From Burkholderia savannae (lineage in GTDB: Bacteria > Pseudomonadota > Gammaproteobacteria > Burkholderiales > Burkholderiaceae), in NCBI RefSeq assembly GCF_001524445.2, contig NZ_CP013418.1, forward strand, positions 1,364,001-1,428,000: a stretch of 64,000 bases of DNA, written 5' to 3'. How positions within the stretch are numbered: position 1 is the first letter of the stretch; every line of letters starts with the position of its first letter. The position numbers and the translations under genes were made by a program. Below are positions 45,533 through 55,172 of the stretch, in pieces. Below the pieces are notes generated by a model. The model saw only the letters and a list, made by a program, of their open reading frames with translations. It searched no databases and was not told where the DNA came from.

Positions 45533-46929
45533 GGTCTATCCACAAATCACAAGCGTCGGGAACCGACTTCGCAAAGCTAGATTAGTTTGCGTTCCGTCAA
45601 AATGCCCAAACTTAATTCTTCGAATGTATTAGCGACCACATAACTCGATGCTTACTATCTGCCAAAGCGTTTTGGGGAATTAGATTAGTATCCGCTGGAA
45701 TAAGACAAACGAACGCCTGCGGGTTCCAGGAAAATATTCCACGGAAACCGTTTACGCCGCCGGTTTTTTTCTCAGCGATATTAACCCGCCCCTTCCGCCC
45801 AGCCCGATCCCTGCGAGCTGGCTAGCGCCAGCCTTCCGCATCGGCGATCGGTAAGATGCACTTCCATTAAATCAAATACGGCGCGCACATAAATCACTAC
45901 GCCGTCGCATTTGCGGCGGAAATATCATCCAAGCACCGGGTTTAATCTGAAACGTCACACCTTAGTGGCCCTCAACGACAACGGCGTGACAATCATTCAT
46001 ATCGTTACAGTCTACGCTGTAAACTTATAGAACGCTCGTAAATTTGGCAAGCAGAAATAAATTTTTCTTACAAACGGAACTGTAAGTTTGATTCAATGAA
46101 ATTGAAATATAAGGATTGCCTCCGAAGCGGAGCGAGTTTCGAACGACGCGGAGATTTTTATCTTGCGCGATCCTTCCGATCGCTTTTTCTTAACCCGCCT
46201 GCCGAATTACTCAATCACTACTTCATACATTCCGATCAGGCTTCTTCGACTACTTAATATGTATTCGCAATCGTTTGCGCGGCCTGTCGACCCACAATAA
46301 ACCCACCTCGCCGGAATTGCAAGCGGGCCGAAAATGCCCGCCGCACGTACATCAAAGCCAATGAAGCGAGAACGCGGCGCGAATGCGCATCAAGGCGGCG
46401 GGTGAAACATCTTTGTTACATTAGGATCAATTTAACTCGACTGAGAGACAACTTATTTGCCGACTGGATCGTCTGTCCGCTATAAGCGCGATACCAACGC
46501 GATAGCGCATGGATCGGCGTGGTCCCAAGAAGGCGTTTTACTTGTCGTTTGAGGCCCGGATGCTCGTCCGCTGCACGACGGCAGCGACGATCGGTCCGAC
46601 AGGATCGATCGTCATGTCATTCAGTAGGATGACGAACAGTTTTAGAGACGATTAAGTGCCTGCGGTTTCCCCACGGAACCGAATACATCCTCGGGAATTG
46701 CGCGCCCGATGCCCCGTGCCGCGCCAGCGCTCGTGCCACGATCCATATTTATAAGCAACCCGAAGCTCATGGACTCGATTGCCTGCTCGAACGCGCCATT
46801 CGGGCAATGTCGTGTTCTCACTCCCGTCCCGGCTGCGCCCCGGTCGGCTCGCTCGCTCCTCGACACGGGCATCGGAACGAACGACGCAGCGCATTTCGTC
46901 GCGCCAGCGTGTCGGCGTGTATCCAGTAT
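45533..46929. promoter_or_regulatory. Long AT-rich non-coding region upstream of the T6SS operon
   Basis: About 1.4 kb without a supported gene, of which 45540-46650 is AT-rich compared with every neighbour. It must hold the tssA promoter. A small inverted repeat TTACAG-N6-CTGTAA (46005-46022) is a candidate operator. Short open frames near 46642-46951 lack RBS, similarity or normal composition. In B. thailandensis the T6SS-4 promoter is controlled by OxyR and Zur; I cannot confirm such boxes by eye. Confidence 0.55.
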
Positions 46930-46951
46930 CTATCTAGTCGCTACTAGATAG
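46930..46951. repeat. Perfect 9-bp inverted repeat with 4-base loop
   Basis: CTATCTAGT at 46930-46938 and ACTAGATAG at 46943-46951, with loop CGCT. It is rich in TAG steps and flanked by further TAT/CTA runs, at the switch from AT-rich to GC-rich DNA. It could be a protein-binding palindrome or a hairpin. No T-tract follows, so it is a poor intrinsic terminator. Confidence 0.6.
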
Positions 46952-47037
46952 TAGAAGGCGCTCCCGCCTGCGCGCCCCGCGGCGCGTCGGCCGCGACGCC
47001 GCCCTTTGCCGGTCCTCTGCGCACGACGCCGCCAATA

Positions 47038-47078
47038 ACGAAACGGCGCGGCCACCATCCGGCGCCGCGCCGTTTCGT
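47038..47078 (-). terminator. Strong stem-loop after the acetyl-CoA hydrolase gene
   Basis: Perfect 14-bp inverted repeat: ACGAAACGGCGCGG at 47038-47051 pairs with 47065-47078 across a 13-base loop. It lies about 60 bp beyond the minus-strand stop codon at 47139. There is no long U-run, but stem strength and position support termination. Confidence 0.7.
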
Positions 47079-47138
47079 CAGTCCGATGTCCGCCCGAGCG
47101 TCGACCACCGCACGCGCGGGGCCTCGAGGAACCGATCG

Positions 47139-48653
47139 TCAGGCCTTCATCGATCCGGTTCGCACATAGCGCTCGTGCCAAGACAGCGCTTCGCCGAGCA
47201 GATGCGGCGTCTGCTTGCCGAAGCTCTCGCGGCTCGCGCGCTCGAAGTAGTCGTCGAGCATCGGCCGATAGTCGGGATGCGCGCAATTCGCAATGACCTT
47301 GCGCGCGCGCTGCTTCGGCGACAATCCGCGCAGATCCGCGAGCCCCTGCTCCGTCACGACGACCGCGACGTCGTGCTCGGTGTGGTCGACGTGGCTCGCC
47401 ATCGGCACGATCCGCGAGATCGCACCGCCCTTCGCGGTGCTCGCCGACATGAAGCACGACAGATAGCCGTTGCGGGCGAAATCGCCGGAACCGCCGATGC
47501 CGTTCTGGATCTTCGTGCCCATCACGTGCGTCGAATTGACGTTGCCGTAGATGTCGGCCTCGATCATCCCGTTCATCGCCACGATGCCGAGGCGGCGCAC
47601 GAGCTCCGGATGGTTGCTGATCTCCTGCGGCCGCAGCACGATCTTCGAGCGAAACGTGTCGATCTCGTCGGCGAAGCGCTTCACGGCGTCCGGGCTCAGC
47701 GACAGCGCGGTCGCCGACGCAAAGCTCAGCGTGCCGTTCGCGAGCAGGTCGAGCATGCCGTCCTGGATCACTTCCGTGTACGCGGTCAGGTTCGAGAAGC
47801 CGCCTTCGCCGAGGCCGGCGAGCACCGCGTTCGTGATGTTGCCGACGCCCGACTGCAGCGGCAGCAGGTTTTCGGGCAGGCGGCCGCGCTTGATCTCGTG
47901 GCGCAGGAAATCGATCAGGAGTCCGGCGATCTGCTTCGACGCCGTGTCGGGCGCGGCGAATGCGTTGCTGCGGTCGGGCGCGTCCGTTTCGACGATCGCG
48001 ACGATCTTCTCGGCCGGGCAGCGCAGATACGGCTCGCCGATCCGGTCGTCGCTCTTCACGAGCGGAATCGGCTTGCGGTTCGGCGGCAAAGCGGTGCCGT
48101 AATAAATGTCGTGCATTCCGTCGAGGCCGAGCGGCTGCCGCGAATTCACTTCGAGGATCACGCGCTTCGCCTGGTCGAGCCACGTCTTGTTGTTGCCGAC
48201 CGACGCCGACGGAATCAGGCTCCCGTCCTCGCGGATGCCCGCCACTTCGACGATCGCGACGTCCAGCTCGCCGAACAGGCCGAACCACGCGTACTGCGCG
48301 ACGTGGCTCAGGTGGATGTCCTGATAGTCGAGCTCGCCCGCGTTGATCTTGTCGCGCAGCGTCGGATCGGATTGGTACGGCAGGCGCATCGAGATGCCGT
48401 TCGCCTTCGCGAGCGCGCCGTCGAGCTCGGGCGCGGTCGACGCGCCCGTCAGCACGTTGATGCGGAAATCTTCGCCGCGCGCGTGGGACGCCGCGATCCG
48501 CGCGGCGAGTGCGGCCGGCACCGCTTTCGGATATCCGGAGCCGGTGAAGCCGCTCATCGCGACGGTCATGTTCGGGCCGATCAGCGCGGCGGCCTCGTCG
48601 GCGGTGCGGACGAGGGAGCGCAGGCTGGGAGCGAGGATACGAGAGGTTGGCAT
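47139..48653 (-). CDS. Acetyl-CoA hydrolase / succinyl-CoA:acetate CoA-transferase family protein
   Basis: 504 aa from MPTSRILAPSLRSLV (48653). Class I CoA-transferase of the Ach1/Cat1/AarC type. Visible are FTGSGYPKAVP near the N-terminus, the conserved GVGNITNAVLAGL, the presumed catalytic Glu in LTAYTEVIQDGML, and GIGGSGDFARNGYLS. It moves CoA between succinyl-CoA (or propionyl-CoA) and acetate, or hydrolyses acetyl-CoA. It has its own terminator and appears monocistronic, divergent from the phosphonate operon. An upstream extension of 16 codons in the open frame is unlikely. Confidence 0.92.
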   Translation of the reverse strand: MPTSRILAPSLRSLVRTADEAAALIGPNMTVAMSGFTGSGYPKAVPAALAARIAASHARGEDFRINVLTGASTAPELDGALAKANGISMRLPYQSDPTLRDKINAGELDYQDIHLSHVAQYAWFGLFGELDVAIVEVAGIREDGSLIPSASVGNNKTWLDQAKRVILEVNSRQPLGLDGMHDIYYGTALPPNRKPIPLVKSDDRIGEPYLRCPAEKIVAIVETDAPDRSNAFAAPDTASKQIAGLLIDFLRHEIKRGRLPENLLPLQSGVGNITNAVLAGLGEGGFSNLTAYTEVIQDGMLDLLANGTLSFASATALSLSPDAVKRFADEIDTFRSKIVLRPQEISNHPELVRRLGIVAMNGMIEADIYGNVNSTHVMGTKIQNGIGGSGDFARNGYLSCFMSASTAKGGAISRIVPMASHVDHTEHDVAVVVTEQGLADLRGLSPKQRARKVIANCAHPDYRPMLDDYFERASRESFGKQTPHLLGEALSWHERYVRTGSMKA

Positions 48654-49015
48654 GGCTGAATGTCGAACGGTTGTATTAGATCTGGCGACGCAGCGCCGCA
48701 AGGGTGTCTCCGGAGTGGCGCGCGCTTGCGGCGCGGGCGGCGGTCACGGGCCGGCGGCGCAAGCACGGCCCGAGTATCGCAGAGCGCGCCGCGGCATAGT
48801 GTCCGCCCCGTGCAAAAGTAACTTGCCGGATTTGCTGGATATTTGCCCGAAATCAACTTCAGGCGACGCGCGCCATCACGCGGCGGGCGACCGCCACATC
48901 TCGGCGTCCCGCTCCCGGCAAAGGCCAAACCTTACACCACACTTTCCGCCCCCGTACAATCGGGCGCCTCAGTCATGAAAAAGCAATAAATTACGATTCC
49001 GTATATATTTCGCCG
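48654..49015. promoter_or_regulatory. Divergent intergenic region, CoA-transferase / phosphonate operon
   Basis: 362 bp with no credible gene. The last 50 bp before the phosphonate operon are AT-rich, with a TATATT element at 49003-49008 directly in front of the first ATG and no visible Shine-Dalgarno. Small frames here are antisense shadows. Confidence 0.5.
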
Positions 49016-49705
49016 ATGGACCCAAGAAAATCCGCCGCCAGCCGCATTTCGAGCCCACCTCCCCGCACGTGGGACGCCCGACTCGCACGCCGGCTCGTCA
49101 CGCCGCTCGTCGGCACGCCGGTGACGCCGAACCACCTGACCACGCTGCGCCTGCTGATCGGCCTCGCGGGCGCGTGGTGCCTCGCGCAACCCGGCTTCGG
49201 CTGGATCAACGCGGGCGCTTTCCTGATCGTGCTGTCCAATTTCGTCGATCACACCGACGGCGAGCTCGCACGGATCAGCGGCCAGTCGAGCAAGCTCGGC
49301 CACTTCTACGATCTCGCGAGCGACGCGCTCGTCACGGTTGCGCTCTTCGTCAGCATGGGCGCCGGCGTCGTCGCGGCGGGCGGCCAGATGGCCGCGTCGC
49401 CCGTGCTGCTCGGCGCGCTCGCGGGCGCGGCCGTCGCGCTCATCTTCTTTCTGCGGATGCGGATCGAGTCGTTCGCGGGCAAGGCGGGCACGAAGCAGGC
49501 ATTCGTCGGCGGCTTCGAGACCGAGGACGTGCTGTATCTGCTTCCCGTCGTCACGCTGCTCGACAGCGTCGAGCCGTTCCTCCTCGCGGCGGCGATCGGC
49601 GCGCCGCTCTTCGCGGCGTGGGTCGTGATCGATTACTGGCGCATCGTGCGCCGCGGCAGCGCGTCCCGCGCGCCCAATTCAACCGAAATCCAACCCACCA
49701 AATGA
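49016..49705 (+). CDS. CDP-alcohol phosphotransferase family membrane enzyme of the phosphonate operon
   Basis: 229 aa integral membrane protein with about six spans. The complete CDP-OH-P-transferase motif D-x2-DG-x2-AR-x8-G-x3-D-x3-D is present at D78, D81-G82, A85-R86, G95, D99 and D103. These enzymes displace CMP from a CDP-activated headgroup or lipid using a second alcohol. Placed first in an operon making 2-aminoethylphosphonate, it most simply transfers a CDP-activated phosphonate to a lipid alcohol such as diacylglycerol; this is inference. No Shine-Dalgarno precedes the ATG and no better start exists upstream. Its stop overlaps the next ATG. Confidence 0.88.
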   Translation: MDPRKSAASRISSPPPRTWDARLARRLVTPLVGTPVTPNHLTTLRLLIGLAGAWCLAQPGFGWINAGAFLIVLSNFVDHTDGELARISGQSSKLGHFYDLASDALVTVALFVSMGAGVVAAGGQMAASPVLLGALAGAAVALIFFLRMRIESFAGKAGTKQAFVGGFETEDVLYLLPVVTLLDSVEPFLLAAAIGAPLFAAWVVIDYWRIVRRGSASRAPNSTEIQPTK

Positions 49706-50475
49706 TCACGGAAACCGAAGCCTGCGCGGCCCACGGCACGCTAGACGAAGCCGTCGCCGCGCGCATCGGCGCGCTCGACGCCGCGCGGCTGCGCGGCGAT
49801 TTCGCGCGGCAGGACGCGTTTGTCTACCTGGACGAATTCCTGCCGAAGGATCTCGCCGGCCGCCTCGCCGACTGCGCCCGCGCGCTCGTGCCCGACATCA
49901 ACCGCAACTTCCTGCCTGGGCACAAGCAAGGCGGCAGCGTAAGCCGCCACACGATCGACGAGAAGGCGCCGCTCATCGCCGAGCTGTACCGCTCGAAGGC
50001 GCTCGTCGGCTTCCTCGAGACGCTGACGGGCGACAGGCTGCTGCCGTCGCCGGACGACGATCCGCACGCGTACGCGCTGTATTACTACACGAAGCCGGGC
50101 GACCACATCGGCTGGCACTACGACACGTCGTACTACGACGGCCGCCGCTACACGCTGCTCTTCGGCGTGATCGACGATTCGACGAGCCGCCTCGACTACG
50201 AATTGCACACGCGCAACCCGGGCGTCGCGGACGAGCCGGGTTCGGTGCAGATCGCGCACGGCGGCATCGTGTTCTTCGACGGCGACAAGCTGCGCCACCG
50301 CGTGACACCGCTCGGCGAGAACGAGATCCGCGTGTCGCTGACGTTCGAGTACGTGACCGACCCCGGGATGCGGCCGTGGAAACGTTTCGTGTCGAACATG
50401 AAGGACGCGATCGCGTACTTCGGCTTCCGTCAGGTATTCAAGCAAACGGCGACGCGCCGCCCGTCGCGCTCATGA
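49702..50475 (+). CDS. 2-oxoglutarate/Fe(II)-dependent oxygenase of the phosphonate operon
   Basis: 257 aa from MITETEACAAHGTLDEAV. Cupin-like 2OG oxygenase with iron triad H139-x-D141 (GWHYDTSYYDGRRY) and H199 (DKLRHRVTPLG), and the 2-oxoglutarate arginine R210 (ENEIRVSLTFEY). The ALYYYTKPGDHIGWH approach is typical. Likely a hydroxylase acting on a carbon atom of the phosphonate headgroup (for example 1-hydroxylation of AEP) or on the lipid chain. The substrate is inferred from context only. Coupled to both neighbours by ATGA overlaps. A longer frame reading back to 49069 overlaps the first gene and is rejected. Confidence 0.88.
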   Translation: MITETEACAAHGTLDEAVAARIGALDAARLRGDFARQDAFVYLDEFLPKDLAGRLADCARALVPDINRNFLPGHKQGGSVSRHTIDEKAPLIAELYRSKALVGFLETLTGDRLLPSPDDDPHAYALYYYTKPGDHIGWHYDTSYYDGRRYTLLFGVIDDSTSRLDYELHTRNPGVADEPGSVQIAHGGIVFFDGDKLRHRVTPLGENEIRVSLTFEYVTDPGMRPWKRFVSNMKDAIAYFGFRQVFKQTATRRPSRS

Positions 50476-51473
50476 CGCGCACCGGCATGATCCTGCTGTC
50501 GCTCGGGACGGCGGCGTTCGTCGCCCTCCTCGCGTGGCAGGGCTTCGGCGCGGTCGCAGCGACGCTGTTCGCGGCCGGCTGGGGGCTCGCGCTCGTCGCG
50601 GCGTTCCACCTGGTGCCGCTCGTCATCGACGCGGCCGCGATCGCAGTGATGTTCCGTCCCGGCGAGCCGGGCAGCGGGCTTCATGACGCGCTGCGCGCGC
50701 GCTGGGTCGGCGAATCGGTCAACAGCCTGCTGCCCGCCGGGCAGATCGGCGGGCCGGTGCTGATGGTCCGCCATCTCGCGCAGCGCGGCGCGCGCCTGGC
50801 CGACGCGGCGGCCGCGATCACGGTCAGCACGACGATGCAGGCGCTCGCGCAGATGGTGTTCGCGCTCGTCGGCATCGCGGCGTTCAGCGCGTACGCGACG
50901 CACGACGCCGCGTCGCATCTGCGCACGCCTGCGCTGATCGCGACCGCGGTGCTGGGCGGCTGCGCCGCGCTCTTCTACTTCGCGCAGCGTCGCGGCCTGT
51001 TCGGGCGCGGGCTGCGCGCCGCGTCGAAGCTGCTCGGCCCGCGCGACTGGTCGTCGCTCGCGACGCGCGCGGACGCCATCGACGACGCGCTCGGCAAGCT
51101 GTACCGCGAGCGAGCGAAGGTGCGCACGACATTCGTGCTGAGCCTCATCGGCTGGGTCGTCGGCACCGCGGAAGTGTGGCTCGCGCTGCGCTTTCTCGGC
51201 CATCCGGTGAGCTGGCTCGACGCGCTGCTCCTCGAGAGCGTCGGGCAAGCGATCCGCGGCGCGGCGTTCGCGATCCCCGGCTCGCTCGGCGCGCAGGAAG
51301 GCGGCTATCTGCTGCTCGCGCCGCTCGTCGGGCTGCCGCCCGACGCAGCGCTCGCGCTGTCGCTCGCGAAGCGCGCGCGCGAGCTCGCGCTCGGCCTGCC
51401 CGGCATCCTGTATCTGCATTTCAGTGAAAGAAACTGGCAGCGGCGGCGCGCGCCGCAGCCGATCGCCGACTGA
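50472..51473 (+). CDS. HpnL/lysylphosphatidylglycerol-synthase-TM-like flippase-type membrane protein
   Basis: 333 aa from [16 protein letters not shown]. About eight membrane spans with UPF0104-type signatures: [19 protein letters not shown], and near the end [16 protein letters not shown]. Relatives include the transmembrane half of MprF, which flips lysyl-phosphatidylglycerol, and HpnL. Here there is no catalytic synthase domain, so the gene supplies only the translocase-like part. In this operon it is a candidate translocator of a phosphonolipid. ATGA-coupled to the oxygenase gene; the next gene starts 41 bp later. Confidence 0.85.
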   Translation: MTRTGMILLSLGTAAFVALLAWQGFGAVAATLFAAGWGLALVAAFHLVPLVIDAAAIAVMFRPGEPGSGLHDALRARWVGESVNSLLPAGQIGGPVLMVRHLAQRGARLADAAAAITVSTTMQALAQMVFALVGIAAFSAYATHDAASHLRTPALIATAVLGGCAALFYFAQRRGLFGRGLRAASKLLGPRDWSSLATRADAIDDALGKLYRERAKVRTTFVLSLIGWVVGTAEVWLALRFLGHPVSWLDALLLESVGQAIRGAAFAIPGSLGAQEGGYLLLAPLVGLPPDAALALSLAKRARELALGLPGILYLHFSERNWQRRRAPQPIAD

Positions 51474-51514
51474 TCCGACGACGAGACGGTCGGCGCCCTT
51501 TGCGTGGAGAACTC

Positions 51515-52282
51515 ATGCGAGCCATCATTCTTGCGGCGGGCCTGGGCCTGCGCCTGCAACTGCCTCCCGAGGCTCAATTCCCGAAGTGCCTGCTGCGCTT
51601 CGACGACAAGTCGCTCCTCGAGCGGCACCTGCGCGTGCTCGACGCGGCGGGCGTCGACGAGATCGTGCTCGCGCTCGGCTTCCAGTCCGAGAAGGTCGAA
51701 GCCGAGCTCGCGCGCCTGAACCGCAAGGCCGAAATCGTGCTCAACCCGCGCTACGACCTCGGCAGCGTGCTGACTGTGCACGCGGCCGCCGACGCGCTCA
51801 CGCGCGGCGGCGACGTGCTGCTGATGGACGCCGACGTGCTGTACGACGAGAGCATCCTGCACGCGCTCGTCGCGGAGCCGTCGCGCGCGATCGATCGCCT
51901 TCTGATCGACCGCGATTTCGAAACGGGCGACGAGCCCGTCAAGCTGTGCGTGAAGGACGGCGTGCCGGTCGAGCTGCGCAAGCAGGTCGCCGCCAATCTC
52001 GACTACGACACGATCGGCGAATCCGTCGGCTTCTTCCGTTTCAGCGAAGGCGCCGCGCGCCGGCTCGCCGAGATCGTCGCGGGCTACGTCAACGGCGGCC
52101 GCGCGAACATGCCGCACGAAGAGGCCGTGCGCGACCTGCTGCTCGAAGGCGGCCGCGCATTCGACATCGCGGACGTGACGGGCGCGCCGTGGATCGAAAT
52201 CGATTTTCCGGGCGACGTCGCGCGGGCTCGCGACGAAGTCCTGCCGCACATCCAACAACGAACGATAGGGGCCATCCGATGA
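51515..52282 (+). CDS. Stand-alone nucleotidyltransferase (phosphocholine cytidylyltransferase-like)
   Basis: 255 aa from [20 protein letters not shown], with a GGAGA RBS 5 bases upstream (a TTG 15 bases earlier is less likely). GT-A-like NTP-transferase fold: signature loop AAGLGLRL with FPK (K24), substrate loop [13 protein letters not shown], and a metal-site DADVLY. Similar enzymes such as LicC activate phosphocholine with CTP, and PntC-type enzymes activate 2-aminoethylphosphonate. It is therefore the best candidate to make CDP-AEP in this operon. It is ATGA-coupled to the PEP mutase fusion, which carries a second, more divergent copy of the same domain. Confidence 0.87.
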   Translation: MRAIILAAGLGLRLQLPPEAQFPKCLLRFDDKSLLERHLRVLDAAGVDEIVLALGFQSEKVEAELARLNRKAEIVLNPRYDLGSVLTVHAAADALTRGGDVLLMDADVLYDESILHALVAEPSRAIDRLLIDRDFETGDEPVKLCVKDGVPVELRKQVAANLDYDTIGESVGFFRFSEGAARRLAEIVAGYVNGGRANMPHEEAVRDLLLEGGRAFDIADVTGAPWIEIDFPGDVARARDEVLPHIQQRTIGAIR

Positions 52283-53967
52283 ATGCACGCGAACCGAACT
52301 TCACCGAATCGCGCAGCGCGCGGCTGCGGCGGATGCTGACGAGCCGCGAGCTCGAATTCCTGATGGAAGCGCACAACGGCCTGTCCGCGCGGATCGTCCG
52401 CGAGGCGGGCTTCAAGGGGATCTGGGCGTCGGGGCTCGCGATCTCCGCGCAGTTCGGCGTGCGCGACAACAACGAGGCGAGCTGGACTCAGGTCGTCGAC
52501 GTGCTCGAATTCATGGCCGACGCGAGCGACCTGCCGATCCTGCTCGACGGCGACACCGGCTACGGCAACTTCAACAACGTGCGCCGGCTCGTGAAGAAGC
52601 TCGAGCAGCGCGGCATCGCCGGCGTGTGCATCGAGGACAAGCAGTTTCCGAAGACCAACAGCTTCATCGACGGCGAGCGCCAGCCGCTCGCCGAGATCGA
52701 CGAATTCTGCGGCAAGATCAAGGCCGGCAAGGATTCGCAGAGCGACCCGGATTTCTCGATCGTCGCGCGTGTCGAGGCGCTGATCGCCGGCTGGGGGATG
52801 GACGAGGCGCTGCGCCGCGCGAACGCGTACGCGCAGGCCGGCGCGGACGCGATCCTGATCCACAGCAAGCTGTCGCGGCCCGACGAGATCCTGCAGTTCG
52901 CGCGCGAATGGAGCGGCCGCGCGCCGCTCGTGATCGTGCCGACCAAGTATTACAGCACGCCGACCGACATGTTCCGCCAGGCCGGCATCAGCACCGTGAT
53001 CTGGGCGAATCATCTGATCCGCGCGTCGGCGTCCGCGATGCAGGCAGTCGCGCGCGAAATCCAGGACGGCGAAACGCTCGTCAACGTCGAGGAGCGCGTG
53101 GCGAGCGTCAACGAGATCTTCCGTCTGCAGGACGCCGACGAATACTCGGCCGCCGAGCGGATCTACCTGTCGTCGAGCTCGCGCGCGTCGAGCGCGGCGC
53201 TCGTGCTCGCGGCGAGCCGCGGCAAGGGGCTGGAGGCCGTCACAGAGGACAAGCCGAAGGTGATGCTGCCGATCGCCGGCAAGCCGCTCCTGCGCTGGCT
53301 CGTCGACGGCTTCAAGAAGCAGGGCGTGAACGACATCACGGTCGTCGGCGGCTATCGCGCCGATGCGATCGACACGTCGGGCGTGAAGCTCGTCGTCAAC
53401 GAGCGGCACGCGCAAACGGGCGAGCTAGCGTCGCTCGCGTGCGCGGCCGAGCGCCTCTCGGGCGACACCATCGTCTCGTACGGCGATCTGCTGTTCCGCA
53501 GCTACATCCTGCGCGATCTCGCCGAGAGCGAGGCCGAGTTCAGCGTCGTCGTCGATTCGTCGCAGACGCAGCCGTCGAACCAGAGCGTGCGCGACTTCGC
53601 TTTCTGCTCGGCCGCCGACGACCGCGGACTGTTCGGCCAGAAGGCCCATCTGCGCCGCGTGTCGAGCGATGCGAGCGAGGGCGAGCCGCACGGCCGCTGG
53701 ATCGGGCTCCTCAACGTTCGCGGCGCGGGCGTCGCGCGGCTGAAGGCGATGCTCGACACGCTGAAGGCGCGCGGCGATTTCGATTCGCTCGATTTGCCGG
53801 CGCTGCTGAACGCGCTCGTCGACGCGGGCGAGAAGATCGAAGTGCAATACGTGCACGGCCACTGGCGCGGCGTCAACGATCTCGACGACTTCCGCCGCGC
53901 GGGCGATTTCGCGCACGGCCAGACGCCGTATGCGGAGCAGAGCGCGGCCAACGGAGGCGCGAGATGA
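52279..53967 (+). CDS. aepX: Phosphoenolpyruvate mutase fused to a nucleotidyltransferase-like domain
   Basis: 562 aa. N-terminal PEP mutase (about 15-295), with Mg-site DGDTGYGN (D90, D92) and the mutase-specific [10 protein letters not shown] (E119 to S128), the EDK-x5-NS motif that separates phosphonate-forming mutases from isocitrate-lyase relatives. It turns PEP into phosphonopyruvate, the committed step of phosphonate synthesis. C-terminal NTP-transferase domain (about 318-550) with a degenerate signature loop AASRGKGL, where the usual loop is G-x-G-x-R, followed by DKPKVML. So the fused domain may be inactive, altered or regulatory. ATGA overlaps with both neighbours. Confidence 0.93.
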   Translation: MNAREPNFTESRSARLRRMLTSRELEFLMEAHNGLSARIVREAGFKGIWASGLAISAQFGVRDNNEASWTQVVDVLEFMADASDLPILLDGDTGYGNFNNVRRLVKKLEQRGIAGVCIEDKQFPKTNSFIDGERQPLAEIDEFCGKIKAGKDSQSDPDFSIVARVEALIAGWGMDEALRRANAYAQAGADAILIHSKLSRPDEILQFAREWSGRAPLVIVPTKYYSTPTDMFRQAGISTVIWANHLIRASASAMQAVAREIQDGETLVNVEERVASVNEIFRLQDADEYSAAERIYLSSSSRASSAALVLAASRGKGLEAVTEDKPKVMLPIAGKPLLRWLVDGFKKQGVNDITVVGGYRADAIDTSGVKLVVNERHAQTGELASLACAAERLSGDTIVSYGDLLFRSYILRDLAESEAEFSVVVDSSQTQPSNQSVRDFAFCSAADDRGLFGQKAHLRRVSSDASEGEPHGRWIGLLNVRGAGVARLKAMLDTLKARGDFDSLDLPALLNALVDAGEKIEVQYVHGHWRGVNDLDDFRRAGDFAHGQTPYAEQSAANGGAR

Positions 53968-55172
53968 TCGAAGCCGCACAGTTCGTCGAGGCGGCGCGCG
54001 AGCGCGGCTTCGACTGGTACGCGGGCGTGCCGTGCTCGTATCTGACGCCGTTCATCAATTACGTGTTGCAGGACCCGGCGCTCCATTACGTGTCGGCGGC
54101 GAACGAAGGCGATGCGGTCGCGCTCGTCGCGGGCGCGACGCTCGGCGGCCGGCGCGGGATCGCGATGATGCAGAACTCGGGGCTCGGCAACGCGGTGAGC
54201 CCGCTCACGTCGCTCACGTGGACGTTCCGGCTGCCGCAACTGCTGATCGTCACGTGGCGCGGCGAGCCGGGCGTGCACGACGAGCCGCAGCATGCGTTGA
54301 TGGGCCCGATCACGCCGGCGATGCTCGACACGATGGAAATCCCGTGGGAAACATTCCCGACGGAAGCCGACGCGATCGGCCCGGCGCTCGATCGCGCGAT
54401 CGCGCACATGGACGCGACGGGCCGCCCGTACGCGCTCGTGATGCAAAAAGGCAGCGTCGCGCCCTACGCGCTCGAGCGCGCGGCGATGCCCGAGCGCCGC
54501 GCGCACGTCGCCGCGCATTCGACGCAGCGCGCCGCCGAGCCCGCCGAGCCCGCGGCGTCGCCGACGCGTCGTGACGCGCTCGCGCGGATCGTCGAGCGCA
54601 CGCCCGTCGACTCGACGGTCGTGCTCGCGTCGACGGGCTTCTGCGGCCGCGAGCTGTACGCGATCGACGATCGCCCGAACCAGTTGTACATGGTCGGCTC
54701 GATGGGCTGCGTGACACCGCTCGCATTGGGCCTCGCGCTCGCGCGGCCGGATCTCGCCGTCGTCGCGGTCGACGGCGACGGCGCCGCGCTGATGCGCATG
54801 GGCGCATTCGCGACGCTCGGCGCGTACGGGCCGTCGAACCTCGTGCACCTGCTGCTCGACAACGGCGCGCACGAATCGACGGGCGGCCAGGCGACGGTGT
54901 CGCAATACGTGTCGTTCGCGGGCGTCGCGGCCGCATGCGGCTACGCGTCGGCGATCGAAGGCGACGATCTCGGCGTGCTCGACGCGGCGCTCGACGCCGC
55001 ACGCGCGGGCGAGCAGGCGCAAAAGCAAAAGCATGGCGGCGCGCACTTCGCGCGCCTGTCGATCCGCACCGGCGTGCCCGACGGCCTGCCTCGCCCGAGC
55101 GTGACGCCCGTCGACGTGAAGGCGCGCCTGATGCGCCACATCGGCGCGACGCCTGCCCGACGAGGAGAATGA
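53964..55172 (+). CDS. aepY: Phosphonopyruvate decarboxylase
   Basis: 402 aa thiamine-diphosphate enzyme. The PYR-domain begins [15 protein letters not shown] and holds the activator Glu in [10 protein letters not shown]. The PP-domain has the ThDP/Mg motif [12 protein letters not shown] followed by [13 protein letters not shown]. It makes the otherwise unfavourable mutase step irreversible by producing phosphonoacetaldehyde. Length matches known enzymes (about 380-400 aa). The linker between domains (about 178-200) is Ala/Glu/Pro-rich. ATGA overlaps on both sides. Confidence 0.93.
   Translation: MIEAAQFVEAARERGFDWYAGVPCSYLTPFINYVLQDPALHYVSAANEGDAVALVAGATLGGRRGIAMMQNSGLGNAVSPLTSLTWTFRLPQLLIVTWRGEPGVHDEPQHALMGPITPAMLDTMEIPWETFPTEADAIGPALDRAIAHMDATGRPYALVMQKGSVAPYALERAAMPERRAHVAAHSTQRAAEPAEPAASPTRRDALARIVERTPVDSTVVLASTGFCGRELYAIDDRPNQLYMVGSMGCVTPLALGLALARPDLAVVAVDGDGAALMRMGAFATLGAYGPSNLVHLLLDNGAHESTGGQATVSQYVSFAGVAAACGYASAIEGDDLGVLDAALDAARAGEQAQKQKHGGAHFARLSIRTGVPDGLPRPSVTPVDVKARLMRHIGATPARRGE

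Noticed and set aside
46642..46951. Small overlapping frames on both strands
   Set aside because: No RBS, no recognisable sequence features, and they lie in the gene-free region upstream of the T6SS.
48932..49303. Minus-strand frame upstream of the phosphonate operon
   Set aside because: Overlaps the CDP-alcohol phosphotransferase gene, whose catalytic motif is complete; codon composition is not gene-like.
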